64,000 bases of DNA from Zygnema circumcarinatum (taxonomy: Eukaryota; Streptophyta; Zygnematophyceae; Zygnematales; Zygnemataceae), in NCBI GenBank assembly GCA_037447605.1, contig CM074804.1, positions 3,430,776 through 3,494,775 of the forward strand, given 5' to 3'. Under the pieces are notes generated by a model. That model made no database searches. It was not told the DNA's origin and saw only the letters and a list, made by a program, of their open reading frames with translations. The translations under genes and the position numbers were made by a program. Position 1 is the stretch's first letter. Each line of letters opens with the position of its first letter. Of the stretch, positions 47,278-58,618 are shown piece by piece.

Positions 47278-50200
47278 ATGCCAGCCATGGCTCGCCTCAT
47301 CTGCGTTGGGGGAGGTTCTCCTTGCACGACGCGTCTTGGCATGAGTCTCTGCAACACCATGAGAAGCAAAGCATTGCCGTTCTCTTCTCAGGTAATTCTG
47401 CCCTGGCCATACCTTTCTGTTTTGTAAGTTAGCCCGCAGCTCGCTTGCATTAGTGGCCGAGTGGTTCAAAGCGACAGACTGTTATTCGAGTGCAACAGTA
47501 GGGAATGTAGCACTTTCAAGTTGCTTTGGAGTTGTCTTTGCTACTATAAATTCAGCGTTGTAGCCAGCAGTTACTAAACTGCCAATATTTTGACTGATTA
47601 GGGAATTGATCATCTGCGTCTAAAAATGCCAAGGATTCTGGTAACCTTTTCGAGTAAGCAAGCTAACATTCCTACGGAATGTTCACTTGCAAATCTAAGA
47701 TCGCAAGTTGCAATCACTTATTTCAAAACTCCTACTTTTCTGCACAGTTTTCAATGTTGATGGCTGCCAATTCTTTGCTGTGTGGTTGAGCTGCGGTTTG
47801 AATGTATCCCCATCTGCATTGCAATGACGACCGTCTACATTTAACTCGCAGTTCTTTTTTGCAGCCTCAGCAGAGAAGGAACCTTCATATCGCACCCCTC
47901 AGGGTCCGTTTGGATACCGACTTTGTGCGTTCTCCAAGTTTGGGAAAGTCTACGCTTTTCAACCCACTGGTATGGCTAATTTCCTAGTCCGTGCCCCACC
48001 GACCCTACTTCGTTTCCCCACGCCTATCTGCCGTCTTTGAAAAATGTTGCAATTGCAACAAAAGACTTTTCTTTAACTCTAGAGTTAGAATGCATACTTC
48101 ACGCCGGTATTGAACTGGCCTTCAACTATTCCTTCTTCCTTACATTGGTATCCTTTTGAGGTACAGAGAGCTTGGAAATGCACCCACCTTGAGTCAGCTG
48201 TTGAAGCTGGTCTATTGTGTTCTAGGGTTTAAGCTAATGCGACTTATGTTCAAGCCTGATAGTCAATTTGTCACGGAACCAGAGGCTTTCAAGTTTGTCT
48301 CCATCATCAACTGACAACTGTTTGACATATAGTTACAGTGAAATGCTGGTGCTTGTTGCTTTCTATCACGTTTTCCATTTTTGTTCTAAGTGCAGTTTGT
48401 TTGTGCAGCCTCAAAAGAGATGCTTCCACGCAGCACGTATCAGCATGAGTTTGTGCACAGGCATTGTTGGACTTCCTAACGTGGGCAAGTCGACATTGTT
48501 CAATGCATTGGTACCATCGCACCACTTACACCTCCGCCTACCTTAGTATGCAACCTTAACGTTTCAAGGAGGGAACCCTCAAATTTTAAATAGGCTCAAT
48601 AGTGTTCTCAGATGCTTGAGAGTAAAAGTATAAGTTGCTTCAAGGAGGCTACTAAAGTAAGACCACCAGATGGTTTACAAGGGGCTAATGGTGTGTTAAA
48701 TTAAAGAACGCAAGTGATGTGCATTGAGTATGCCTTGTCAATTGTCGATGTTTGACAACCTGAAGGTTTTGCTCTTTCAATGTGTAAACGAGTTCAGATG
48801 TCACATGTAGAGGTGTCCCATGCTATGCATGTCTCTACGTCTTAGGCAGAAATGCCTCGCTGACAAATGGGCTGGAGATGGGCATGTAGGTGGAAAATGG
48901 CAAAGCCCAGGCAGCCAATTTCCCATTCTGCACTATTGAACCCAATGTAGGGGTAGTGGCAGTGCCGGATCCACGCCTGCAACTGCTGAACGAACTGGGT
49001 CGATCCCAACGCATGGTGCCCGCGGTGGTAGAATTTGTGGACATTGCTGGTCTGGTCAAGGGAGCTAGCCAGGGAGAGGTGAAGCTCCATCTGAGCCTGC
49101 ACCTTTCAATCACTTCTTTCCTCCTTCAATACTCATGTTCTCATCCTTTACATGTGCCTTCTCGCCTCTGTTTGTGCTTGCGACTTCATCTATTCTCTTT
49201 AACTATTTTTTCATACTTATAGAAGTGTCATCTCCAATCTTCGCTCTGTTTATTAGTATGTTGGATTGCCTTGACTCAGCCAAGTATCTCATCTCACTAC
49301 ATGCCTGACATCAGTTCTTTATGACAGTATGTTTTTCATTTTTCATGGGGAATTTGCATCATATTTTCCTCCAGTCAGCTTGTACCTCTGCACATCTGTG
49401 CTCAGCATGCCTGATCTCTTGCTGTTTTTTTGTAACGTACCTAAAGTCTGTGCGCACCACTCCTTGGCGATATGCAGGGTCTTGGAAACAAGTTCCTCTC
49501 ACACATCCGGGAAGTGGACTGCATAGTGCAGGTGAGGTTCCTTGTCTAGTTTTCCTCTGTAGTCTTCTATCAGTGGAGGCACAAGCTGCAGGATACTGAA
49601 CTGTTTCACTAAAACATGGAAATGTTTAATTTAAAACCTGAAAGTTCAGTTTCGGAATTCGAACTCTTATCCAGAATGAGAATCCCGAGATAAAAATCGA
49701 AATCTAGTGGTCGAACTATTCGAAACATTTCAAACATGGGGGCACCATAGTTAAGTAATCCAGACAAGCTCTATTCTTGTAGTTTTCGCTACCTCACCCC
49801 TCCAAACGCTTGGAAAGTCTTTAATGAAAACACTCTGAGCACAGTGATTTACTTAACATTTGTGCATTACCTTAAGACTCCATCCCGGAAAATCTATAAC
49901 TGCATCACCTCTTCCTGGCCATTCGGCAGAAACGTCTCATTCACAGTCTATTTTTGGCTTTCAGCAAATTTATTGGTTTCTTGTCCGGTCGGGTAGTTCC
50001 ACTTGCCCTTCACCTGAAAGGACGACATGCATTCCCGCAATCGCAATCGCAATCGATTGTGCTGTTCACAATTGTCAAGTTCCTGCAGTGTAGTGAAGAT
50101 CTGCGGCCTCTTCCCTTTTCCCAGTTTCCTTGGGTCACAGTCGTAGCATACAAACGGCACCCCATGTTAGAACCTCCATTTTTCCTCCTTAGTCACTATT

Positions 50201-53101
50201 TTTTCTAATCCTCGAAGGCCCACACTTGACTGGAGTAATGTCTGTTGTTGCGCAGGTTGTGCGATGTTTCGAGGACAACGACATCGTGCATGTACAGGGG
50301 AAGGTGGACCCTGCAGCGGACATTGACATCATCAATTTAGAGCTGGCACTTGCTGACCTCAGTCAGGTTAGTTCTGTTGGAAGTACACAACAAAATCGCC
50401 GGTGTTAAGAGGTAGAGACAGCTACAACTAGTGGTATCATAGTGAGTGCTCAATGTTCTCCATGTGCTGGTTGATAAGCAGATTGAAAAGCGAATGGAGC
50501 GGTTAAAAAAGGGGCGAAGCAAGGACCCGAAATTGAAAGCCAAGGTATGTGCAATTCTTGTTTTGAGCAACAGCAGTCGACTACTTTTTTTCTCGGCAGG
50601 TTTACAGGCAGAGCTATCCATAATCTGACACTGGTTCTTTCTGCATACGACTGCGTGAGTCAGTTAATATAGCCCGTTCATACTGGTCACCTAAACCTAT
50701 AGCAACTGGAGCTCAAACTGAGGAACCTTTGTTGTTACTGTTCTGCATATGGGTCTACTGAGCCCATTCGATTTGAAATGCATTCAATATTTACGCTAAG
50801 CGTCGAAGCCTATGCTGCAGTCAACGAGGGATGGAGAGAGGGAGATGCGCAGCTTCAGGGTGCAGTAAAAAGGCACATGCTTGTCTGTCAAAAGCCAAAG
50901 TCATTTGCTTGCAAATTAAGGCAGGGAACTTTGGCTTTCTGGATCACTTGGCCGTGTGCTATTTAAGCAGTGACATTCAGCAAACGATGCAGAACAGTCA
51001 CACTTTCCTTGAGGCATTATGGAATTGTAGGAGGACACAGAAGCTGCTGCATTGGAGAGAATTTCTGAAGGCTTGCTAGCCGGCAAAACAGCACGTACAA
51101 TACCCCTGAACGATGAGGAGTTGCCGGTGGTTCGCCAGCTGTGCCTGCTTACCATGAAGCCCATCATTTATGCTGCCAACGTCTCAGAAGGCGATTTGGC
51201 GGATCCTTTCTCCAACAAGCATGTGCAAAAAGTTTCGGAGATCGCAAAGACGGAGGGCGCGGAGTGTGTTGTGGTCTCTGCTCAGGTGGGTTCCATGCCC
51301 CACGTGGACGAGTTAAGTGTGTTCATTGATGTGTCTAATTACTACACTTACGACATTTGTCTTGCTTGTCCTTAGAAGGAGAGGTGGAGAAGATAGACTC
51401 ATGACGTTTGTTTGCCTATGCAGGTAGAGGCTGAACTAGCAGAGTTGGATCCACAAGAACGGAAAGAGTACCTTAATTCTATGGGTGTTGAAGAAGGTGG
51501 CCTGGGCTCGTTGGTCCGGGCCACTTATGCAATGCTGGGTCTGCGCACATTTTTTACGTGTGGCGAGAAGGTTAGAAGACCTTCCTTTGGTTAGCTTGTC
51601 GGTAACTTCTTGGATCGGGGTGCATTATATCCTATTATAAAGTCGTGTGAATCCCATTTCAGTGTTTCAAATGCCAGACACAATAGTTCGTATCCTCGTG
51701 CCACTGTACCACACGGTCAATAATTGCATTGCATACCTCTTGCAAGAAACAAAGTCAAAGTAAAAGTGCTTTGCAGTACACATGACGTTTATCTCCTTCA
51801 AATGAGAAGGCGAGTCCCGCTTGATCCGTTGCATAGAGCATTCGCTTCGACTCCATCAAAATTAGATCTTGAAAGGGATGGATCTGACGTTAGTTGAACG
51901 AAGGAGACCTTGTATCCGGTGGACTTAGGTCAGTTTTTTTTTTCAGCAAATCTTTTTGAGAACGTTCTTATTGAAATACTTCACCTGGCCTCATGCCCCT
52001 TTATGAATTATGTTGCGATTTTGTTGGAGCAGGAGTCAAGGGCCTGGACCATACGTGCAGGCATGACGGCTCCACAGGCTGCAGGGGTCATCCACTCTGA
52101 CTTTGAGAGGGGCTTCATTCGTGCTGAGACGGTTCGAGTCTGAACCTTTCGTCACAGTTATGGATGATCTGCTTCTGATAGGGTTAATCTTGTTTGCGTC
52201 GTCCTCTGCCCTCTAGACTCCAGCCAAATGTGTTTCAATCTTCTGTTTCTCATTTTTTTCGGCTACTATCCGTGGCAATCAGTAAAGGCCCACAGTGTGA
52301 GATCTCTGAGTGCTCCTCTGCACCCGACCCACTTTCATTCAAGCAGAGACGACTGAAAGTGTCGTTTCCTCCCTTTGCCATCTGTTGGCCCTTCCTAAAG
52401 TCCTTTCATGCTGACTTTTCAAAACATCCAATTGCTATTTAATCTTGACTTACATCTTGGTTATTGAATAAGAAGAGTGGATGAGAATAACTTGAGATTT
52501 TCCTTCGTGTGCAGATTGCATATAATGATTTTGTTGAATCAGGCTCACACAGTGCGGCACGGGAGAAAGGTCTGGTAAGGAATCTGCGCTCTCAATGCCC
52601 ACTCAAGAAAGCAGATGGTTTGGAAAGTGCATGTGGGATATCATTTGAACACGATGGTAATTGTGAATAGAGGCTTGATGGAATACACTCATAAATTGTG
52701 CTGCTCAAGGATTGGTTTATTGTTGACTCTTAACATGTGGAATCATATATGTCGCATGCATCCTTATAACTCTGAAGAACCTATGGATAAGTTTGAATCA
52801 GCCGGGTTATAGCAGCTGGATGCCGCATGTTGCAAGTTAACAGCTATGGGAACGAACTCAATGAAGCAAAACTTTCTGCCTGCCATCTGATGGTGGAATG
52901 AGGAAACACTGGACTGTAACACAGTGGATGGGAAGCCATGCGTTGTTGTGCACATGGTGCGGCAGGCCAAGGCTACGTGAGCATGTGACACTCGCAAGCA
53001 ACTGACTGGTTGTGCGTGTGTCGGCTTGACAGCTGCGCTCTGAAGGCAAGGAGTACATCGTGCAAGAAGGAGATGTGCTCCTCTTCAGATTCAATGTATG
53101 A
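47278..53101 (+). CDS. Plastid-type YchF/Obg-like ATPase with leader peptide
   Basis: This is a universally conserved P-loop ATPase/GTPase of the YchF group that associates with ribosomes and translation. Exons are 47278-47391, 48409-48510, 48890-49078, 49478-49531, 50256-50366, 50482-50544, 51031-51285, 51424-51570, 52033-52131, 52515-52574 and 53033-53101, all phase 0, giving 420 residues. Residues 1 to about 50 ([15 protein letters not shown], Ser/Arg-rich) look like an organelle leader, and bacterial YchF starts at the following MSL. Motifs: P-loop GLPNVGKST (59-67), [20 protein letters not shown], the YchF-specific NxxE (NVSE) in place of NKxD, and the TGS domain ([32 protein letters not shown]-type, in pieces) ending [16 protein letters not shown]. 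It matches the plastid (EngD-2) rather than the cytosolic OLA1 type. Intron 1 holds a second, diverged P-loop exon. Confidence 0.95.
47865..47969 (+). other. Diverged duplicate of the YchF P-loop exon
   Basis: Within intron 1 of the YchF gene, a 105-nt open stretch has a pyrimidine-rich acceptor (TTCTTTTTTGCAG), a GT donor and phase 0 at both ends, exactly like the true exon at 48409-48510. Its translation begins PQQRRNLH and ends GKSTLFNPL, against PQKRCFHA and GKSTLFNAL in the true exon. The P-loop reads SPSLGKST instead of LPNVGKST, with Gly59 replaced by Arg. Third codon positions differ widely, so the copy is old. It may be a mutually exclusive alternative exon or a decaying pseudo-exon. 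Confidence 0.75.
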
Positions 53102-53954
53102 TTAAGGCCATGGCCATATTCCTTCATTCGCTTTTCTGGAAGGCTATTCTTTGTGACGGTGTTGACTTTTTCATCACTTATCAAGCAATTTTGCAGCTTT
53201 TCTGTACATGCTGTACAAGGAGCGTAGTCTCTCGGCTCTCCTTTCTGAGGGTCTTTTAATGTCGAGAAATAAATCTAGGTGTCGCCTACGTTGAAGACCT
53301 TATAAAGTTCATTCATCAGCCATCCTCGTCTTGACGACTCCTTTTTCAGTAGGACCGGCTGTTTTCACTAAGCACTTTATACAGTATGGAGTGCTGATTC
53401 CCACGTTCATTGACATGGTTATACTGGTACTACATGCACAAACAAATGTGAGGTGGAAAAAACCGATGATTGACAAGAAGGTTTACAAAGTTGAAAACAG
53501 AGAATTGAACTGAACTGCGATGGACATGGACATGGACCACAGCAACTGCAATCCTAATAAGAGCACGATAATCGTCAGCGATCACACACTTGCTTGGGAC
53601 CAACTTCACTGTGCAAAACAACTGGACTGAAAACTGGCTGGCTATGAACATCAAGGAAACCCTACGGCGCATATGACAGACGAGCCCTCACTACCTCTAC
53701 CAACTTGAAACCAGAGGCAGGGAATCCTCACAGTACTGATAACATAGCTGACACCCCTTGCAGCCCCCTCCAGCTCAGCCCTACACACAACATGAGGTTT
53801 CCTGCTTTGGACGGAACAAACATTTATCTGCAAGTTGCCGCCCTGTGAACCTTATCACAGCAAGCGAGGGGTAAAGAATCCCGCCAGAAACCTGCTGCCC
53901 ACCAGATCAGGCTACGATGTTTACAATGAAGCGAACATAGCAGCAACGCCTCCT
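53102..53954. other. Convergent 3' intergenic region
   Basis: This lies between the convergent ends of YchF and GPAT9. Short GGACATGGACATGG direct repeats lie near 53521-53538. No gene was recognised. Confidence 0.55.
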
Positions 53955-56900
53955 TCAAGGTGGGGCTGATACCAGCATAGGGTCTTTCCAAGAGAGGCCA
54001 TAGCGCCCATTAGACGTTGGCTTGCTCTCTGGTGCCGCTCCATTTGCAAGAGGTTGAGAAGCCGCATCAGTAGGAGGAGTTTCCGTAGTCTCCATCACCG
54101 TGGCCAGAGAGAAAATGCCTGGAAAATTCAATGAGGACATTCTGACATTAGCATTCTGAAAAGTGCCTGCGTTTGACCCATGCAGGACGTGATGGCGACA
54201 TGTAATGGAATAGAGGGAAGAGGCCTGACGTAACGCTTACCAGAACGAGCCTCATCTACAGAAGACCCACCAGATTTTGGAGCCTCGACCCGCCTCGATA
54301 TGTCGTCTGCATACTTTGCCTGCCTGCAGAAGGCAGCCATAGGTGTCAGACAATTATGAAAAACACAAGCAATTATATTCGAGTTGAACCGCTACTACTC
54401 TAAACAACATAAAAACCTCCTCTTCCAGCTCAAACATACAGTCTTGTACATCCCTGACTAGAATATCACAAGAATATCAGCCACTCACTTCTTCTCCGTC
54501 AATTTTGGGCTCGGCCGATAATACTTGAGGTAACCATCCCATGGTACTTTCTTTATGCCAGCACGGGTCGCTATCATGTCACGTACCCTGCAGAAAGCTG
54601 TCTGGCCCACTTAAGAACTTGGGGCGTCCAGCTCGGAATAAAAGCAAAGATTGCAATGCGTTGCTCTCTGGGTACATTGCAAACTTGTGAGAACCAAGGA
54701 GCCACACCTTTCTGCAAACTCAATGGCTGTCTCGTCTTGGCGTCTCTTTTGGGGCTCCAAATACCAAACATCGCAAACGACAGCCCAGGAAGTCATGAGT
54801 CGCAACAGATGCATAGTAAATGACTGTCTGCGAGGAAAACCGTGTTAAAGGAGGAAATTAGGTATCTGCACACACAAGGACCGCTGCGTGTGGAAGGAAG
54901 GCCAGTGAACGAGAATGATGACTTACTTGCGACTGTTCCAAAAGGCATCGACAAAAATTTTGTTGTATTTGATAGCGATGGGACAAACCGTACAGTCCAT
55001 CTCGAAGGCCCCCTATTGACAGCCAACCGCCGAGATCAGCACTTGCATTTTCACTTGCTCCGCATTGCTGCACGCTCCATAAGATGAACTATGCAAAAGC
55101 CACAGCTTCAGGTAGGTACCTTCTTGAACATGACAGTATATTCATTGTTCACACACGTTCCCTCAGGAAAAATAAGAAGTGGATTGCTGTCAGGATCCTG
55201 GACATGCTGCTTGATTCTGCACCAGCAGCCCCGCACAGTTTCAAAACTGTAGAAATAGTGGCCACTTTTGATCAGCAAACAATGCCAAGGCACAAACTTG
55301 AGTCCAATATGAAGCAGATAACCAAAAAGGGAGTCGCCTACTTTTGTCCCACCAATGCCCGATCTTTCGACTCAGTACGGTTGAACCAAATACAACCAAG
55401 ACTTCCCAGGATTGAAGTTTGCACCAGCCCTGTCAAAAAGGCAAAAACCCTGCCAGATGATGAGTACAAATTCTTCATACAACATAGAACATAGAATAAA
55501 CTGACTGCATGCGTCAGCCAAGCAGTAGAGGAGTCAGCGCGCACCAACCCAGCCCGGATGCTTCTGCATGATGACAGCAAACGCCGTCATTTGCTCCAAT
55601 ATTATAAAATCAATCATGGAGGTGTGATTGGCCACCCAGACCTGACACAATGCAAATAACACAGAAAGGCTGCTTGTCTCAGCTCCAAGCACACAGCAAG
55701 AAATAATCGTTTGCATCGGCAAACAAGCTGGCGTATACAACTGGTCAGCCGAAGGCTGCAATGAAGGTTGTCTGCATGGCTGTCATAGAGATAAACTACT
55801 ACCTGATAGAGTAAAATTGAAGTCATTTCACTCCTTCGTTCTGTGGAGCACTACACGAATTGTTTAATTGACCTAAAAGATCTATTGCTATGTGCATCGA
55901 TGTAATGCATGCTGAAATTTTGAACTAGCGGAAAATCCGTTGAAGTCGGTAGCTAGGACCTCAAACTTTCGAGGGCCCTGTCAGCTTCGCTTGCTGCAGA
56001 AAAGGTGACCTCCTTCTTTTCCAAGAAATACAAGTCTTACACACGCAAAACAATGTAAAGGAACAACTCAGCTCTTCTTACATGGTTAGTGCGATTGCTA
56101 GGTCGAGGTCCATGGTACTTCACGACTCCAGTCCAAGAAGCCACAAACACGCTGCACATCATTTCCACCATGCTCCTCTGCAGATTTTTTCACAAAAAAA
56201 ATGATTTTCCTCAGACACCTGTATAGGTCAAATCTACATCAGCCAATTTAACACGGCATTTTTATTTTTCCAATCCTGTCAATCATTTGCATGAAAAGGA
56301 TGACAGAGAAGCTGTACAAATTCTTTTGACCGTCCCTACGAAAATCTACTCTATCAAGTACCTGAAAAAGTCTTGAGACAAATGAAGAGAATGTACCTCC
56401 AAGCTTTTCCGCAACTTGTCATGTCCTTTCAAAGCAAAATGCACCGGCAGGAAAAACAGTAGGAAAATTATCCATCCTATAATGACAAGTAGAAGCCTGC
56501 ATCGACAAACGCTCCCGAAAGTTTTCAAAATGCAGATGCGAGAGAAGGTAGTGAAGAGCAAAATGTTGTTGCCACCCTTTTCATACGACATCTCAGAATA
56601 AGTCACGCGGGAAAGCCTTCAATTGGCTCCCTACATGGTTGATGAGCAGCAGGTACAAGATATTGGGCTAGGTAAGGATATGTAAACCGACCTACATGGG
56701 AACAAAATGACGTAGCGAACAAAAACTCCCATACACCAAAGAGGGAAGAGGTAGATGTTCCAGTTCCATGGTTCTGGGGCATTGGACTTGAAGCAGCGCG
56801 TGAAAGAGTCCTGCAAGCCCCAATGCAGTTTCTATAAGGACCTTTGCTGCGTTAGAAAATAAGGTTGAAGGAACGTTCTATCTTGACCCCCTACGGTGGC

Positions 56901-57563
56901 TTCGGAGGCGGAACTTACATCCACAATAGCGCTCGCTGCTTCATTCAGCGTTGGGGAAATATCCAGTAGTTCGTTTCTGATTAGAAAAATGGGGTCAAGG
57001 ACTCATCCTGATAATATCTTCGTGTGCATCGTCATGTTGACAATACTTAGGAAATATACGAGGAAATGCCTGCAAGTTATTGTTTTAAGTTACATGTCCT
57101 GGATACACTTTTTTTTTTTTAAAACTCACATTAAAGATGGGCACCCAGCCCGTGATAAAGCTTATTATTGCATTGTTAACACCAGCTAAATGGGCACAGG
57201 CCGCATTTCTACGTGTTACTCGATATCCGGATGATGAAAATCCCTGATAAAAGGCCGGGTATACTTTTGCTTTCTTGCCAAAATAAAAGTGGCAGCAGGA
57301 CTGATTCAAGAAATTTTCCAAAAAGGTGACGTATGGCGTCACATCTGCATAAGCGATGAAGTTAGCGCTTCAAAGAAGACTAGAAGCGGATACAGAAGAC
57401 TCTTCCCCAGTCCTGCAGTGTCCGTGGAGCTCCCCTCCACCAGCATCTCTTCCACATGCTTCTCATACAAGTCAATCTCCGATTCCGAGGGTCCAAACAA
57501 CGGCGCGTCGCGACTCTCGCTGCAAACGATCCTCCCCCGTCCTTGAAATGTGAGAAACAACAT
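53955..57563 (-). CDS. GPAT9: Glycerol-3-phosphate acyltransferase 9 (GPAT9)
   Basis: This ER-membrane enzyme acylates sn-glycerol-3-phosphate, the first step of phospholipid and storage-oil synthesis. Thirteen exons in phase encode about 458 residues: 57563-57394, 56976-56919, 56810-56692, 56496-56397, 56177-56082, 55641-55545, 55429-55342, 55216-55120, 55012-54927, 54827-54708, 54587-54489, 54323-54241 and 54118-53955. Plant GPAT9 landmarks are DSFTRCFKSNAPEPWNWNIY, two adjacent membrane spans (YLFPLWCMGVFVRYVILFP and LVIIGWIIFLLFFLPVHF), catalytic block NHTSMID (His187, Asp192), CIWFNR, LLIFPEGTCVNN (Glu261-Gly262), VCPIAIKYNKIF and KKVPWDGYLKYYRPSP. The tail (54118-53955 plus the preceding exon) is Ser/Pro-rich and longer than in the plant enzyme I compare it with. 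The ATG at 57563 is the first usable one; an upstream leader exon (RRAEELKYARAA frame near 57570-57690) cannot be excluded. Confidence 0.93.
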
Positions 57564-58400
57564 CCCTCAGACATGCCTGGGTCAAATCACAACTGTCTTA
57601 CGAACCGCACAGGCCTCACTGCAATGGCTGCCCTCGCATATTTAAGCTCTTCAGCACGGCGCGCCAGGGCTAGCAACAATATCTGCAAGACTAGCTACAG
57701 AAAAAAAATCTTCTAATCCAGGACGGAGTGAGAGGCCGTGCAGCGTGCAGCGTCACCTGGAGCGCGCGGCCGGGCGGTAGACTGACATCTTCCTCGCCCT
57801 CCCTCTCCCCCTCGCTCTCGCTCAAGCTCTGTGCCCTGTGCGCCTCCTCCCGCCTCGGCCAGCCATGCACGCGACTTCCGCAAGCCCGCTCGGCTCTGTT
57901 CGGACGTGCGCGGCCGCCATCCCATCGCCTGTCGGTCATGGCCATGGCCACGACCATGCCGAACATGGCTCATGGCCGTGGACCATGCATGATGTCTGAC
58001 GTGGCACAGCCCCCTGTTCGATGTCGGTCTCTCTGTCGCGTCAAAGCCGCGATAAAGGTCAACATCGGCAACCGAGCCCGTACAGTACGGAAGGTCAGGT
58101 CTGTCCGACCGTCCGACCACACGTGACGTGACCCCCCCAGTGGGATTCGAGAGGCGGTCCGAGCGGGAGGGCGGAACTCGCCTCGCCCCTCTCCGTGCTC
58201 GCTCGCCTCCTGTTCTGTCGGCGCTGTGAGCTGCGAGGGAGCGATCGACGGACGGCCCGGAGGCGCGGGAGGGCCCGATCGGACGGCGGAGAGTGCAGCC
58301 AAAGGCTGCTCAGCCAGGCCGGGCCGGGCTGGCCCTGGGGCGGAGGCAAAAAAGGCTGCCTCGGGCCCCGGTCGCCTTGAGGCGTGGGGGGAGGGGCCAC
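57564..58400. promoter_or_regulatory. GC-rich divergent upstream region of GPAT9 and the Gln-rich gene
   Basis: This stretch of about 840 bp between head-to-head genes is GC-rich and contains ATGGCC/GGCCAT repeats (57937-57985) and GTACAGTACGG near 58080. Open frames on both strands continue through it because of composition. It may include a 5' exon of GPAT9. Confidence 0.5.
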
Positions 58401-58585
58401 ATGGAGCCGTCTCTTCAAGAGCCGTCGGCTGCCTCACCCTCGGACGGCGGGCCGCAGGGGCAGGGCCAAGGGCAGGGCCAAGGGCAGGGCGGGGAGGAGG
58501 AGGCGGATGTTGACTACGGGCTGCTGCCGCAGTCGCATCATGGCGTCCATCAGAAGCATGTGCACCATCATCAGCCCGACCTCTT

Positions 58586-58618
<33 letters not shown>

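Noticed and set aside
47454-47540. tRNA-like 5' half (GTGGCCGAGTGGTTCAAAGC) in YchF intron 1
   Set aside because: It resembles the acceptor/D-arm of a Ser/Leu tRNA, but no anticodon stem pairs well and there is no T-arm GGTTCGAnTCC downstream, so at most a decayed fragment or chance.
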